Part shown: positions 1 to 6,158 of the stretch, in pieces
How positions within the stretch are numbered: position 1 is the first letter of the stretch
Layout of the letters: the number at the start of each line of letters is the position of its first letter
NCBI GenBank assembly: GCA_934590165.1
Contig: CAKTOO010000029.1
Location: 1-17,404 of the forward strand
Length of the DNA stretch: 17,404 bases
Origin: an uncultured Dysosmobacter sp.
GTDB lineage: Bacteria > Bacillota > Clostridia > Oscillospirales > Oscillospiraceae
Reading direction: 5' to 3'
Program-made: the position numbers and the translations under genes
Notes under the pieces: generated by a model
Databases searched by the model: none
What the model was told of the DNA's origin: nothing
Seen by the model: only the letters and a program-made list of their open reading frames with translations

Positions 1-63
1 TCATGTTTTTTATAGTTACAGGCCCCGGTAATTGACTCAACCCGGTCCCGCAACTTCTTCGGC

Positions 64-91
64 GCTTTCTTGTGATTTCTCACACGAAAGC
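64..91 (-). other. Leader RNA hairpin with GAAA loop
   Basis: On the minus strand GCTTTC (91-86) pairs with GAAAGC (69-64), and TGTGA with TCACA inside. There is one mismatch between the two stems and a GAAA tetraloop. It sits between boxA and the expected 16S start and probably belongs to the leader or processing stalk. Confidence 0.5.
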
Positions 92-119
92 TTACCGTCT
101 GGTGCTTTCTTTTCGTTAC

Positions 120-141
120 GTTGTTTAATTTACAAGGTACA
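120..141 (-). promoter_or_regulatory. boxA-like antitermination site in the rRNA leader
   Basis: The minus strand reads TGTACCTTG followed by TAAATTAAACAAC. This resembles the boxA of Firmicutes rRNA leaders (TG-T-CTTTGAAAACT type, followed by AAACAA), which recruits the Nus antitermination complex. It lies just downstream of promoter 4, as expected. The match is by eye. Confidence 0.6.
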
Positions 142-166
142 CGCCGTTCCCGGCGGAACATTGCTT

Positions 167-195
167 ATTTTACAAAATCTTTTCGAATTTGTCAA
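167..195 (-). promoter_or_regulatory. Tandem promoter 4 (most proximal) of the rRNA-type stack
   Basis: On the minus strand TTGACA (195-190), 17 bases, TAAAAT (172-167). An A-rich tract GAAAAAAGTAC precedes the -35, much like that of promoter 3. Unlike the other three it lacks the extended TGn. A start near 160 would put boxA about 20 bases into the transcript. Confidence 0.75.
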
Positions 196-257
196 GTACT
201 TTTTTCAAAAGTTTTTTGACATTTTCAATTTAATTTTGCGCTTTCAGCAACTTTTTT

Positions 258-286
258 AGATTACCACAATCAGTTTGCTTTGTCAA
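258..286 (-). promoter_or_regulatory. Tandem promoter 3 of the rRNA-type stack
   Basis: On the minus strand TTGACA (286-281), 17 bases, TAATCT (263-258), with TGTGG directly before the -10 as in promoter 2. The upstream sequence CAAAAAAGTTC is UP-element-like. Confidence 0.8.
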
Positions 287-344
287 GAACTTTTTTGAAA
301 GTTTTGAACTCCGCTCGCTGTTTGCTCAAGCGGCAACTTTTAAT

Positions 345-373
345 AAGTTACCACACTTCACGGCAACTGTCAA
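345..373 (-). promoter_or_regulatory. Tandem promoter 2 of the rRNA-type stack
   Basis: On the minus strand TTGACA (373-368), 17 bases, TAACTT (350-345), with an extended TGG before the -10. An A-tract lies just upstream of the -35, as in UP elements of strong promoters. Confidence 0.8.
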
Positions 374-426
374 GTGTTTTTTCTTTCACTCTCTGGCACA
401 GTGTTTACCGCGCCGACAGCTTTGTT

Positions 427-455
427 AGAATACCAAACCGTTCGACAAAAGTCAA
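427..455 (-). promoter_or_regulatory. Tandem promoter 1 (most distal) of the leftward rRNA-type promoter stack
   Basis: On the minus strand the -35 is TTGACT (455-450), followed by exactly 17 bases and a -10 TATTCT (432-427). The spacer ends in TGG, so the -10 has an extended TGn motif. This matches the housekeeping sigma factor consensus. Confidence 0.75.
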
Positions 456-641
456 CCCTCTTTCTTGCACTTTGTTTATTTTTTCTGAAGCGTCTTTATT
501 TTTCCCTAATTTTTGGAAGTTTCTCAACAGTATCGCTGATATACACAATATTTACTATTAGCTGCACTTATTATTCCCTGCACTTTTTACTTCCGTCTTC
601 GTCACTTTTAACGACCGTCTGCCTTTTACCGCTTCTCCGTG

Positions 642-671
642 AAAAGGAGAGGGATTCCCCCCTCTCCTTTT
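642..671 (-). terminator. Rho-independent terminator of dpaAB
   Basis: A perfect 12-bp stem (642-653 with 660-671) has a 6-base loop. On the minus strand it is GC-rich and ends in CTCCTTTTC, and it lies 24 bases beyond the dpaB stop. It would keep dpaAB transcription out of the rRNA promoters. The bases from 456 to 641 otherwise show nothing beyond AT-rich sequence. Confidence 0.8.
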
Positions 672-695
672 ATGCACTATGCACTTCATCCTGCT

Positions 696-1271
696 TTAGC
701 GCAGTAATACCGGCTGAAGCTGCTCACCCCGCAAGGCAGCATCTATGGTCTGCGGCAGCAGCATGAAGTCCGCCATCAGGGAGCAGGGCTTCAAAATCGC
801 GCTGTCCTGTCCGAAGGGAACAAAGTAGTAGTTCTTTCGAACCAGCAGCTCACCGATATTTTTTGCTCCGGCGGATAGTCCGTCGTTGCTGGCCATGGCG
901 ATGACCACCGGCCGGCCATTGCGGAGATGTGCCTTGGCGGCCATGGTCACCGCTGTGTCTGTGATGCCTGCGGCCAGCTTTGCCAAAGTATTTCCTGTCG
1001 CCGGCGCGATGACCAGCACATCCAGCAGTCCCTTCGGCCCAATGGGCTCCACTGAGGGAATATCCATCAAGGGCTCCTGCCCCGTCAATTCCCGCAGCCG
1101 TTTCAACAGCGCATCCGATGTGCCAAAGCGTGTATCCGTGTTTCCCGCCGTCTCCGAAACAACAGGGATGACGGTTTCATACTCCTTTGTCAGTTGCTCC
1201 AGTGCCTCCAGAACCTTTGCATGTGTACAGAAGGACCCGCATACCGCGAATCCGACCCGCTCCTTTCTCAC
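696..1271 (-). CDS. dpaB: Dipicolinate synthase subunit B
   Basis: DpaB (SpoVFB) is the flavoprotein-like subunit that acts with DpaA to make dipicolinic acid from a lysine-pathway intermediate in the mother cell; the product fills the spore core with calcium. The 191-residue protein has the expected size. It starts with an HFCD-flavoprotein-type segment (GFAVCGSFCTH, residues 7-17) and contains the family's DVLVIAPATGNTLAKLA and AMASNDGLS stretches. The start is GTG at 1271, overlapping the dpaA stop as GTGA. A GAGG site sits nine bases upstream inside dpaA, so the two are translationally coupled. The hairpin terminator at 642-671 ends the operon. Confidence 0.92.
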   Translation of the reverse strand: MRKERVGFAVCGSFCTHAKVLEALEQLTKEYETVIPVVSETAGNTDTRFGTSDALLKRLRELTGQEPLMDIPSVEPIGPKGLLDVLVIAPATGNTLAKLAAGITDTAVTMAAKAHLRNGRPVVIAMASNDGLSAGAKNIGELLVRKNYYFVPFGQDSAILKPCSLMADFMLLPQTIDAALRGEQLQPVLLR

Positions 1272-2119
1272 ACCAGGTCACCTCGTTCTTCCAGAATGTG
1301 ATAGACCGTATCCCGAATGATCTCCGCCGCCGCGCGCGGCACCAGCCGGCCTGGCAGGGACCTTGCCCACACTTGCGGCATTCCCCGCCGCTCCGCCGCC
1401 GCCAGGTCAATGCCCGGTGTGGACGCCAGGTCCACGCACAGACAGTCCTCCGACAGCTGTGCCAGCAGTCCTTCATCCAAGACTAGGGAGGGAACGGTGC
1501 TGAACACCGCCTGGAAGCGGGACAGGTGCCCATCCAGTTTTCCGATCTCCTGGGCTTCACAGCCGTAGGCACGAATCCAGGCCAGGTCCTCCGGTTTTCG
1601 GGCGGCTGCCGTCACCAAAGCTCCCAGCCCCCGCAGCCGGAACGCCAGGAGCCTGCCGATGCGGCCAAAGCCGAGCACCAGGCAATTTCCCCTCAGCAGC
1701 AGCCGGTCCGACTGCTCCATAGCCACCTGGAGAGCTGCCTCCGCCGTGGCGGCGGCGTTGGCTACTTTCAGTTCCTCTCTTGTAAAATAGTCGATCACCT
1801 GGAGCCCCAGAGTCTCCGCCTCCCGGCGCTGGTCCGGCAGCACCTGCCCCGCCAGCACCGTCTGCCAAGGCGCCAGCTTCCGAAACAGCTCCACGGTGGT
1901 CACCGGGTCCTCTCGGCAGTTGAGAACGCCCTCTCCCCTGCACAGCGGAAGCGGCAGAATCACAATTTCCTGCTCCGCCGTACGATCCAGAGTATCCTCT
2001 CCTTCCGGTCTCCACTCCCGCAGGCCGCATGTGACCACCTGGTGGCCGTCCTGCCGCAGGAGCCGGGCCAGCTCCGCCTGCCGCCTATCACCGCCGATGA
2101 TGCCAAAGCGTTTTTTCAT
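1268..2119 (-). CDS. dpaA: Dipicolinate synthase subunit A
   Basis: DpaA (SpoVFA) is the dehydrogenase-like subunit of dipicolinate synthase. The 283-residue protein has an N-terminal nucleotide-binding-like strand (FGIIGGD, residues 5-11), the linker YFTREELKVANAAATAEAAL (111-130), a Rossmann motif GFGRIG (150-155), and a C-terminal DLASTPGID and LPGRLVPRAAA, all typical of the family. Start 2119 is chosen because GGGAGGG lies six bases before its ATG. An upstream in-frame extension to 2230 would overlap the divergent gene and has no ribosome site. No convincing housekeeping promoter is visible, which fits a sporulation-specific sigma factor, but I cannot place the site. Confidence 0.93.
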   Translation of the reverse strand: MKKRFGIIGGDRRQAELARLLRQDGHQVVTCGLREWRPEGEDTLDRTAEQEIVILPLPLCRGEGVLNCREDPVTTVELFRKLAPWQTVLAGQVLPDQRREAETLGLQVIDYFTREELKVANAAATAEAALQVAMEQSDRLLLRGNCLVLGFGRIGRLLAFRLRGLGALVTAAARKPEDLAWIRAYGCEAQEIGKLDGHLSRFQAVFSTVPSLVLDEGLLAQLSEDCLCVDLASTPGIDLAAAERRGMPQVWARSLPGRLVPRAAAEIIRDTVYHILEERGDLV

Positions 2120-2166
2120 CCGCATCCCTCCCTGTTTCATGGTATGCGTTCCGACCGGGAGGGTGA

Positions 2167-2195
2167 TTGTCTTTTGCGGCAATACACGGTAAGAT
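2167..2195 (+). promoter_or_regulatory. Promoter of the nucleotidase-HD hydrolase operon
   Basis: TTGTCT (2167-2172), 17 bases, TAAGAT (2190-2195), on the plus strand, 33 bases before the ATG at 2229. The ribosome site AGAAGGAG is at 2214-2221. Confidence 0.6.
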
Positions 2196-2228
2196 ACATT
2201 ATATAAATAAAAAAGAAGGAGCCCGTCC

Positions 2229-2915
2229 ATGAAATATCCCTATTTGCTCTTTGACGCTGACGATACCCTGTTCGATTTCCCGCAGGCCTCCAGTCGGGCC
2301 TTTTCCATCATGTGCCAAATGGACGACATTCCGGATACGCGGGAGGTTCGCCAGCTGTACCACGACATCAACCGGGAGCTGTGGGATGCCTTTGACCGGG
2401 GCGAGGTCACGAAGGACTATGTGACTCTGGAGCGGTACGTGCTGCTTTTGCGATCTTTGGGACTGGAGGTCCGTGACCCCGCCCGGTGTAACCGGGATTA
2501 CCTGACCGCCCTGGGTGAGGGCGTCTATCCCCTGCCATATGCGGAGGAGGTCTGTCAGGAGCTGGTCCGCCGGGGGCACAAGCTGTACATCCTCACCAAC
2601 GCCGTGGCATCCGTCCAACGCAGCCGCCTGCGGGGCAGCGTGTTCGCCGCTCTCATCACCGCCGCCTTTATCTCCGAGGACGCCGGAGCCTCCAAGCCGG
2701 ACCGGGCCTATTACGATTACGTCCGCGCCCAGATACCAGAGCTGACGGCGGAAAACTGCCTGGTCATCGGGGATTCTCTGGCAACGGACATCCGGGGCGC
2801 CAACAATGCCGGGCTTCCCTGCTGCTGGTTCAACCCGAAAGGACAGGCACCGTCGAAAGGTCTGCGCATCGACCACACCATCACGGACCTCCGACAGCTG
2901 CTGGACATTGTGTAA
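2229..2915 (+). CDS. yjjG: HAD-superfamily pyrimidine 5'-nucleotidase, YjjG type
   Basis: This is a HAD phosphatase, 228 residues long. All four HAD motifs are visible: the nucleophile motif DADDTL (residues 9-14, Asp9 and Asp11), LTNA (122-125), Lys156 in SKPDR, and GDSLATD (181-187). The cap is helical and follows motif I. DADDTLF and the length fit the YjjG/YfnB nucleotidase family, which dephosphorylates (non-canonical) pyrimidine nucleotides. Substrate cannot be read from sequence, so the family name is more certain than the reaction. A clear AGAAGGAG site lies seven bases before the ATG. The HD hydrolase follows after 12 bases, so the two likely form an operon. Confidence 0.85.
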   Translation: MKYPYLLFDADDTLFDFPQASSRAFSIMCQMDDIPDTREVRQLYHDINRELWDAFDRGEVTKDYVTLERYVLLLRSLGLEVRDPARCNRDYLTALGEGVYPLPYAEEVCQELVRRGHKLYILTNAVASVQRSRLRGSVFAALITAAFISEDAGASKPDRAYYDYVRAQIPELTAENCLVIGDSLATDIRGANNAGLPCCWFNPKGQAPSKGLRIDHTITDLRQLLDIV

Positions 2916-2927
2916 AGGAGCACCCAC

Positions 2928-3431
2928 ATGGAACATGCTATGCCCCCGATTCTGAACGCCATGATTGCCTATGATGTCGGCGACCCCAAGCGCATCCATC
3001 ACTTTTTAAAAGTCCATGCCTTTGCCAGGCTCATCGGCCTGGGAGAGGGGCTAGACCCGGATACCCAGTTTATTTTGGAGACCGCCGCCGTGGTCCATGA
3101 CATCGGCATCCACAAGGCGGAGGCCGTCTACGGCAGCAGCGGAGGCAAATACCAGGAGGCCCTTGGTCCTGCTGAGGCAGAGGCGCTTTTGACCCCGCTG
3201 GGGCTGTCCCAGCAGGTCATTGAACGAGTGATGCATCTGGTGGGCCATCACCATACCTATGCTGATATAGACGGCATGGACTATCAGATTTTAGTGGAGG
3301 CGGATTTTCTGGTGAACCTTTACGAGGACAATGAGCCTCCCGCCGCCCAGAAGCGGGCCTATGAGGCCATTTTCCGGACAGCGACCGGCAAACGGCTGTG
3401 TGGGCAGCTGTACCCGGAAGTGTTGGATTAA
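2928..3431 (+). CDS. HD-domain metal-dependent phosphohydrolase
   Basis: A 167-residue single-domain HD protein. The metal-binding signature is visible: a histidine near residues 24-30, VVHDIG (His57-Asp58), histidines in VGHHHTY (106-108 region), and Asp126 in EADFLVN. Proteins of this type hydrolyse phosphate esters of nucleotides or related compounds; the substrate is unknown here. It follows the nucleotidase by 12 bases with AAAGGAG as ribosome site, so the pair may act together in nucleotide clean-up (inference). The gene ends at 3431, and the only nearby hairpin (3438-3470) has its T-rich tail on the opposite strand. Confidence 0.85.
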   Translation: MEHAMPPILNAMIAYDVGDPKRIHHFLKVHAFARLIGLGEGLDPDTQFILETAAVVHDIGIHKAEAVYGSSGGKYQEALGPAEAEALLTPLGLSQQVIERVMHLVGHHHTYADIDGMDYQILVEADFLVNLYEDNEPPAAQKRAYEAIFRTATGKRLCGQLYPEVLD

Positions 3432-3433
3432 AA

Positions 3434-4618
3434 TCAAGACCACCCCGGACCTTTGCGGTCCGGGGTGGTCGGCTTTGGCGGTTCCTCCCAGGTAACGGCG
3501 GAGGCCATACTGGTTTCCGACGCGGTATACAGGTAACACTGGTTCTCCCGGAAGCTGAGCCGCATTTCGCCCCAAGAGCCTCCCTCAGCGTAAGCGTCAC
3601 GAAACACACCATCCTCCAGGACTTCGGTACTGTCCGTGCAATTCAGGCAATATCCGTATACGCTTCCCTCCCAGGCACTGAGGATGACCGTATAAATATT
3701 CCGGGCATCATCTCCCCCATTGTTTTCCACGTACAACAGGCATTCAGATGCCCCGTCCCGGTCCGCGTCCACCCAGGCCAGCTTCGTCACGCCGAGGGGC
3801 AGGTCCGCGTATTCCGTGATACCGCCGGGCCGGAGATAGCTCTCCAGGGTCGTTTCCCCGGCATCGCCGCCGAAGCCGTCCGCGCTGACAGCGTAAAAGG
3901 TCCCGCCGTTTTCCAGAACCTCCGTGATGGCCGTCCGGGCCGCATCATCCCGCTCCGGGTCCAGAGGCTCATTCAAAGGCACCTTTCCGTAATCCTCGAT
4001 GGGCAGGGTCATGGGGGACAGTTCCGGCAGAAGGACCATGGTGGGGACCTCCTTCAGATACCGGCTGCCGGGTATCACATCCTCCGCCGCCGTATAGCTT
4101 TCCGTCCAAGCTTCCATTCCCTCCTCAAAAAACTTCGTCTGCACCAGCTCGCCGCCCTCCAGGGTGATCTTATCAATAAAGTGGCCGCCCATGTGGCTCC
4201 AGTTGTAGGCCAGGCCGTTTACTTCCGGCCAGGTATAGAAACTGGTGTGGCCGGTAGGAATGTCCCCCAGTTCCGCCACAGCGCCGTCCCGGTATCCATA
4301 CACCGTGGTATGGTATCCGGCCTCTCCCTGCCCATAGCGGATCAGCAGCTCCGGCACGGCGTCCTTGTCAATGTCATATAGGGCATACCGGCCGCTGACC
4401 TCTCCGATCTCCAACTCCGCGGTATTGGGATCATAGTCCGGCCGCTCCGTGTCCCGCAGTTCCTTTTCCCGCTCACACAGCTCCTCTAAAAAGGCAATGT
4501 ACGCCTCGCGCCAAGACTCTGTTGTTTGGGACGTTTCTTCCTGTGCCGGCTCTGCCTGTTTCCCGCAGCCGGACAGCAGCAGGCAAGCCGCCAGGACTGG
4601 GGCCATCCATTTCCGCAT
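3434..4618 (-). CDS. Predicted lipoprotein with two Asp-rich loops, function unknown
   Basis: A 394-residue exported protein. The N-terminus is a lipoprotein signal: MRKW, a hydrophobic stretch, then the lipobox LLSGC with Cys18 as lipidation site, so it should sit on the outer face of the membrane. A Glu/Thr-rich linker follows (about 20-35). Two loops, YDIDKDAVPELLI (81-93) and WVDADRDGASECLLYVEN (282-299), resemble the D-x-D-x-D-G calcium loops found in many clostridial surface proteins. I recognise no enzymatic domain. Start 4618 has AGAGGTGG seven bases upstream; the longer in-frame start at 4678 lacks one. Its own promoter is at 4650-4678. The last seven residues are encoded by a terminator stem. 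Confidence 0.8.
   Translation of the reverse strand: MRKWMAPVLAACLLLSGCGKQAEPAQEETSQTTESWREAYIAFLEELCEREKELRDTERPDYDPNTAELEIGEVSGRYALYDIDKDAVPELLIRYGQGEAGYHTTVYGYRDGAVAELGDIPTGHTSFYTWPEVNGLAYNWSHMGGHFIDKITLEGGELVQTKFFEEGMEAWTESYTAAEDVIPGSRYLKEVPTMVLLPELSPMTLPIEDYGKVPLNEPLDPERDDAARTAITEVLENGGTFYAVSADGFGGDAGETTLESYLRPGGITEYADLPLGVTKLAWVDADRDGASECLLYVENNGGDDARNIYTVILSAWEGSVYGYCLNCTDSTEVLEDGVFRDAYAEGGSWGEMRLSFRENQCYLYTASETSMASAVTWEEPPKPTTPDRKGPGWS
3438..3470 (-). terminator. Terminator hairpin overlapping the end of the lipoprotein gene
   Basis: A perfect 14-bp GC-rich stem (3438-3451 with 3457-3470) has a five-base loop. On the minus strand it is followed by TTGATTTTAATC, so it should terminate the leftward lipoprotein transcript. 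The convergent HD gene ends seven bases away and may use it too, though its side lacks a T-run. The stem lies inside the lipoprotein reading frame. Confidence 0.75.
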
Positions 4619-4649
4619 AAAAATACCACCTCTGACTGATTTTGACATC

Positions 4650-4678
4650 AGTATAGAGGCGGCATTTTTCCTCATCAA
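4650..4678 (-). promoter_or_regulatory. Promoter of the lipoprotein gene
   Basis: On the minus strand TTGATG (4678-4673), 17 bases, TATACT (4655-4650). Transcription would start about 25 bases before the ATG at 4618. Confidence 0.65.
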
Positions 4679-4680
4679 CC

Positions 4681-4736
4681 ACGATTCGGTAACATCAGCA
4701 ACGATTCGGTAACATCAGCAACGATTCAGCAACAGG
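4681..4736. repeat. 20-bp tandem repeat, two full copies plus a partial one
   Basis: ACGATTCGGTAACATCAGCA occurs at 4681-4700 and again identically at 4701-4720. A degenerate partial copy, ACGATTCAGCAACAGG, begins at 4721 inside the 3' end of the CCA-adding enzyme gene. The cca stop (4715-4717) lies in the second copy. The repeat therefore looks like a duplication of the gene's tail. I see no terminator hairpin for cca here. Confidence 0.85.
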
Positions 4737-6040
4737 GTCTGTGCCCGCTCCAGCAGGACGGCCCGGTCATTGGGCAGATCGCCGTCCACCACCGCGTCCA
4801 GCAGAGCATTCAGCACCTGCCCCACCGCCGGACCGCGAAGGCCCAAAGCCGTCAGGTCCCTGCCGTCCACCGCCAGCTGCTTCAAGGACACGCAGAGCCC
4901 CTCCGCCAGCAGGCGGTCCAAGATGACCTCCGCCTTGCCGATCTCCCCCAGCAGGTCCTGGTGGGCCTGGGCCAGGTTGTCCGCCCGCTTCACCGCCAGC
5001 AAGCGCCGCAGGTCCGCTTTCCCCAAATCCCGCAGGGCCCGGCGAAGCCCCTGGTCCGTCCGGGGGATGTTGCGGTCGTGCCACTCCACCAGCCGCACCA
5101 CGGTCTCCCGGGTGGCGTTATCCACCCGCAGACGGCGGAGCATGTCCTCCGCCAAGGCGGCGCTCCGGGCGGGGTGGCCTTTGAAATGGCCGTGGCCCCG
5201 ATCATCCAGGGTGAAGGTCTGCGGCTTTCCCACATCATGGAGCAGCATGGTACAGCGCAGGACCACGTCCGGTTCCACCGCCGCCAGGGCGTGAAGGGTG
5301 TGCTCCCAAACATCATAGCAATGGTGGCGGGTCCGCTGGTCAAAGCCGATCATGGGCAGCAGCTCCGGCCAGAACACGCCCACCACCTCCGGATATGCCC
5401 GCAGCACCTCCGCCGCCCACCGGCCTGTCAGCAGGCGGGACAGCTCCGTCCAGATGCGCTCCGATGCGATATCCCGCAGCAGCTCCCGGTTTTTCCGGAT
5501 GGACGCCGCTGTTTCCGCCTCCAGCGTGAAGCCCAGGCAAGCGGAAAACCGCAGCCCCCGCAGGATACGCAGCGCATCCTCTCCGAACCGGCGGTCCGGC
5601 TCCCCCACGCACCGCAGCAGACCCCGTTCCAGGTCTGCAAGACCTCCAAAGGGGTCCCGGAAGGTCTCCCGCAGGTCCAGGGCCATGGCGTTCACGGTAA
5701 AATCCCGGCGGCGGAGGTCCTCCTCCAAAGAATCCGTGAAGGTGACGGTCTCCGGGCGGCGGTGGTCGCGGTATGCTCCGTCCTTTCGGAAGGTGGTCAC
5801 CTCCACCGGCTGTCCCTCCGTGCGGACGGTGACGGTGCCGTGCTTCGCTCCCGTGGGGACGGCCCGCCCGCCGAACACCGCCATGGTCTCCTCCGGCAGG
5901 GCGGAGGTGGTCACATCCCAGTCCGCAGGCTCCCGGCCCAGCCGCAGGTCCCGGACGCAGCCGCCCACACACCAGGCCTGATGGCCGGCGGACTCCAGAG
6001 TCCACAGAAGATTTTTCACAAATTCCGGGATTTTTGCCAT
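4715..6040 (-). CDS. cca: CCA-adding enzyme (tRNA nucleotidyltransferase) with HD domain
   Basis: Adds or repairs the 3' CCA end of tRNAs. The 441-residue class II enzyme shows the catalytic head GGCVRD (26-31) and DWD (40-42), RRDFTVNAMA (111-120), and the EDALRILRGLRFSA motif (154-167) for nucleotide selection. A C-terminal HD domain follows, with LLHDVGKP (266-273), GHPARSA (288-294) and EWHDRN (319-324), as in the CCA enzymes that carry an added phosphohydrolase activity. Start 6040 is preceded by AGGAGGAAGT; a further in-frame ATG at 6064 has no such site. It is divergent from murC with a shared promoter region, and a 20-bp tandem repeat runs through its stop codon. Confidence 0.93.
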   Translation of the reverse strand: MAKIPEFVKNLLWTLESAGHQAWCVGGCVRDLRLGREPADWDVTTSALPEETMAVFGGRAVPTGAKHGTVTVRTEGQPVEVTTFRKDGAYRDHRRPETVTFTDSLEEDLRRRDFTVNAMALDLRETFRDPFGGLADLERGLLRCVGEPDRRFGEDALRILRGLRFSACLGFTLEAETAASIRKNRELLRDIASERIWTELSRLLTGRWAAEVLRAYPEVVGVFWPELLPMIGFDQRTRHHCYDVWEHTLHALAAVEPDVVLRCTMLLHDVGKPQTFTLDDRGHGHFKGHPARSAALAEDMLRRLRVDNATRETVVRLVEWHDRNIPRTDQGLRRALRDLGKADLRRLLAVKRADNLAQAHQDLLGEIGKAEVILDRLLAEGLCVSLKQLAVDGRDLTALGLRGPAVGQVLNALLDAVVDGDLPNDRAVLLERAQTLLLNRC

Positions 6041-6058
6041 ACTTCCTCCTGCTTTTGG

Positions 6059-6087
6059 TTGCATTTCTCTTTGCCGTATACTATAAT
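6059..6087 (+). promoter_or_regulatory. Rightward promoter toward murC
   Basis: TTGCAT (6059-6064), 17 bases, TATAAT (6082-6087). It would start near 6094 and read into murC at 6159. It overlaps the leftward promoter at 6099-6127. Confidence 0.65.
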
Positions 6088-6098
6088 GAAGTGCTTAA

Positions 6099-6127
6099 AT
6101 TATAGTATAGTGTCTCCGGTTTTGCAA
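6099..6127 (-). promoter_or_regulatory. Leftward promoter toward cca
   Basis: On the minus strand TTGCAA (6127-6122), 17 bases, TATAAT (6104-6099). It would start near 6092 and read through the rightward promoter into cca. The -10 regions of both promoters lie in a perfect 11-bp inverted repeat (6077-6087 and 6099-6109). Confidence 0.65.
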
Positions 6128-6158
6128 CCGGGAGGCCTTTTGAAAGGAAGTTCTTTCC

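Larger units (their letters stand above)
1..455 (-). promoter_or_regulatory. rRNA operon promoter and leader region
   Basis: This AT-rich stretch has no convincing gene. Read on the minus strand it holds four tandem promoters (listed separately), then a boxA-like site, a leader hairpin, and a final AT-rich segment ending in ACATGA at position 1. This order is that of the upstream region of a bacterial rRNA operon, and the last bases look like the few nucleotides that precede the conserved AGAGTTTGATC start of 16S rRNA. The 16S gene itself would lie left of the window, so its identity is inferred from the promoter stack and boxA. Short ORFs on the plus strand here have low-complexity Phe/Leu/Ser-rich translations and are not called. 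Confidence 0.75.

Noticed and set aside
32..766. Small plus-strand frames in the rRNA leader region
   Set aside because: Translations are Phe/Leu/Ser-rich without domains or ribosome sites, and the region is explained by promoters on the other strand.
2138..2146. CATACCATG upstream of dpaA as a sporulation sigma -10
   Set aside because: It resembles a SigE/SigK -10, but transcription would start at the ribosome site, leaving almost no leader, and the -35 match is minimal.
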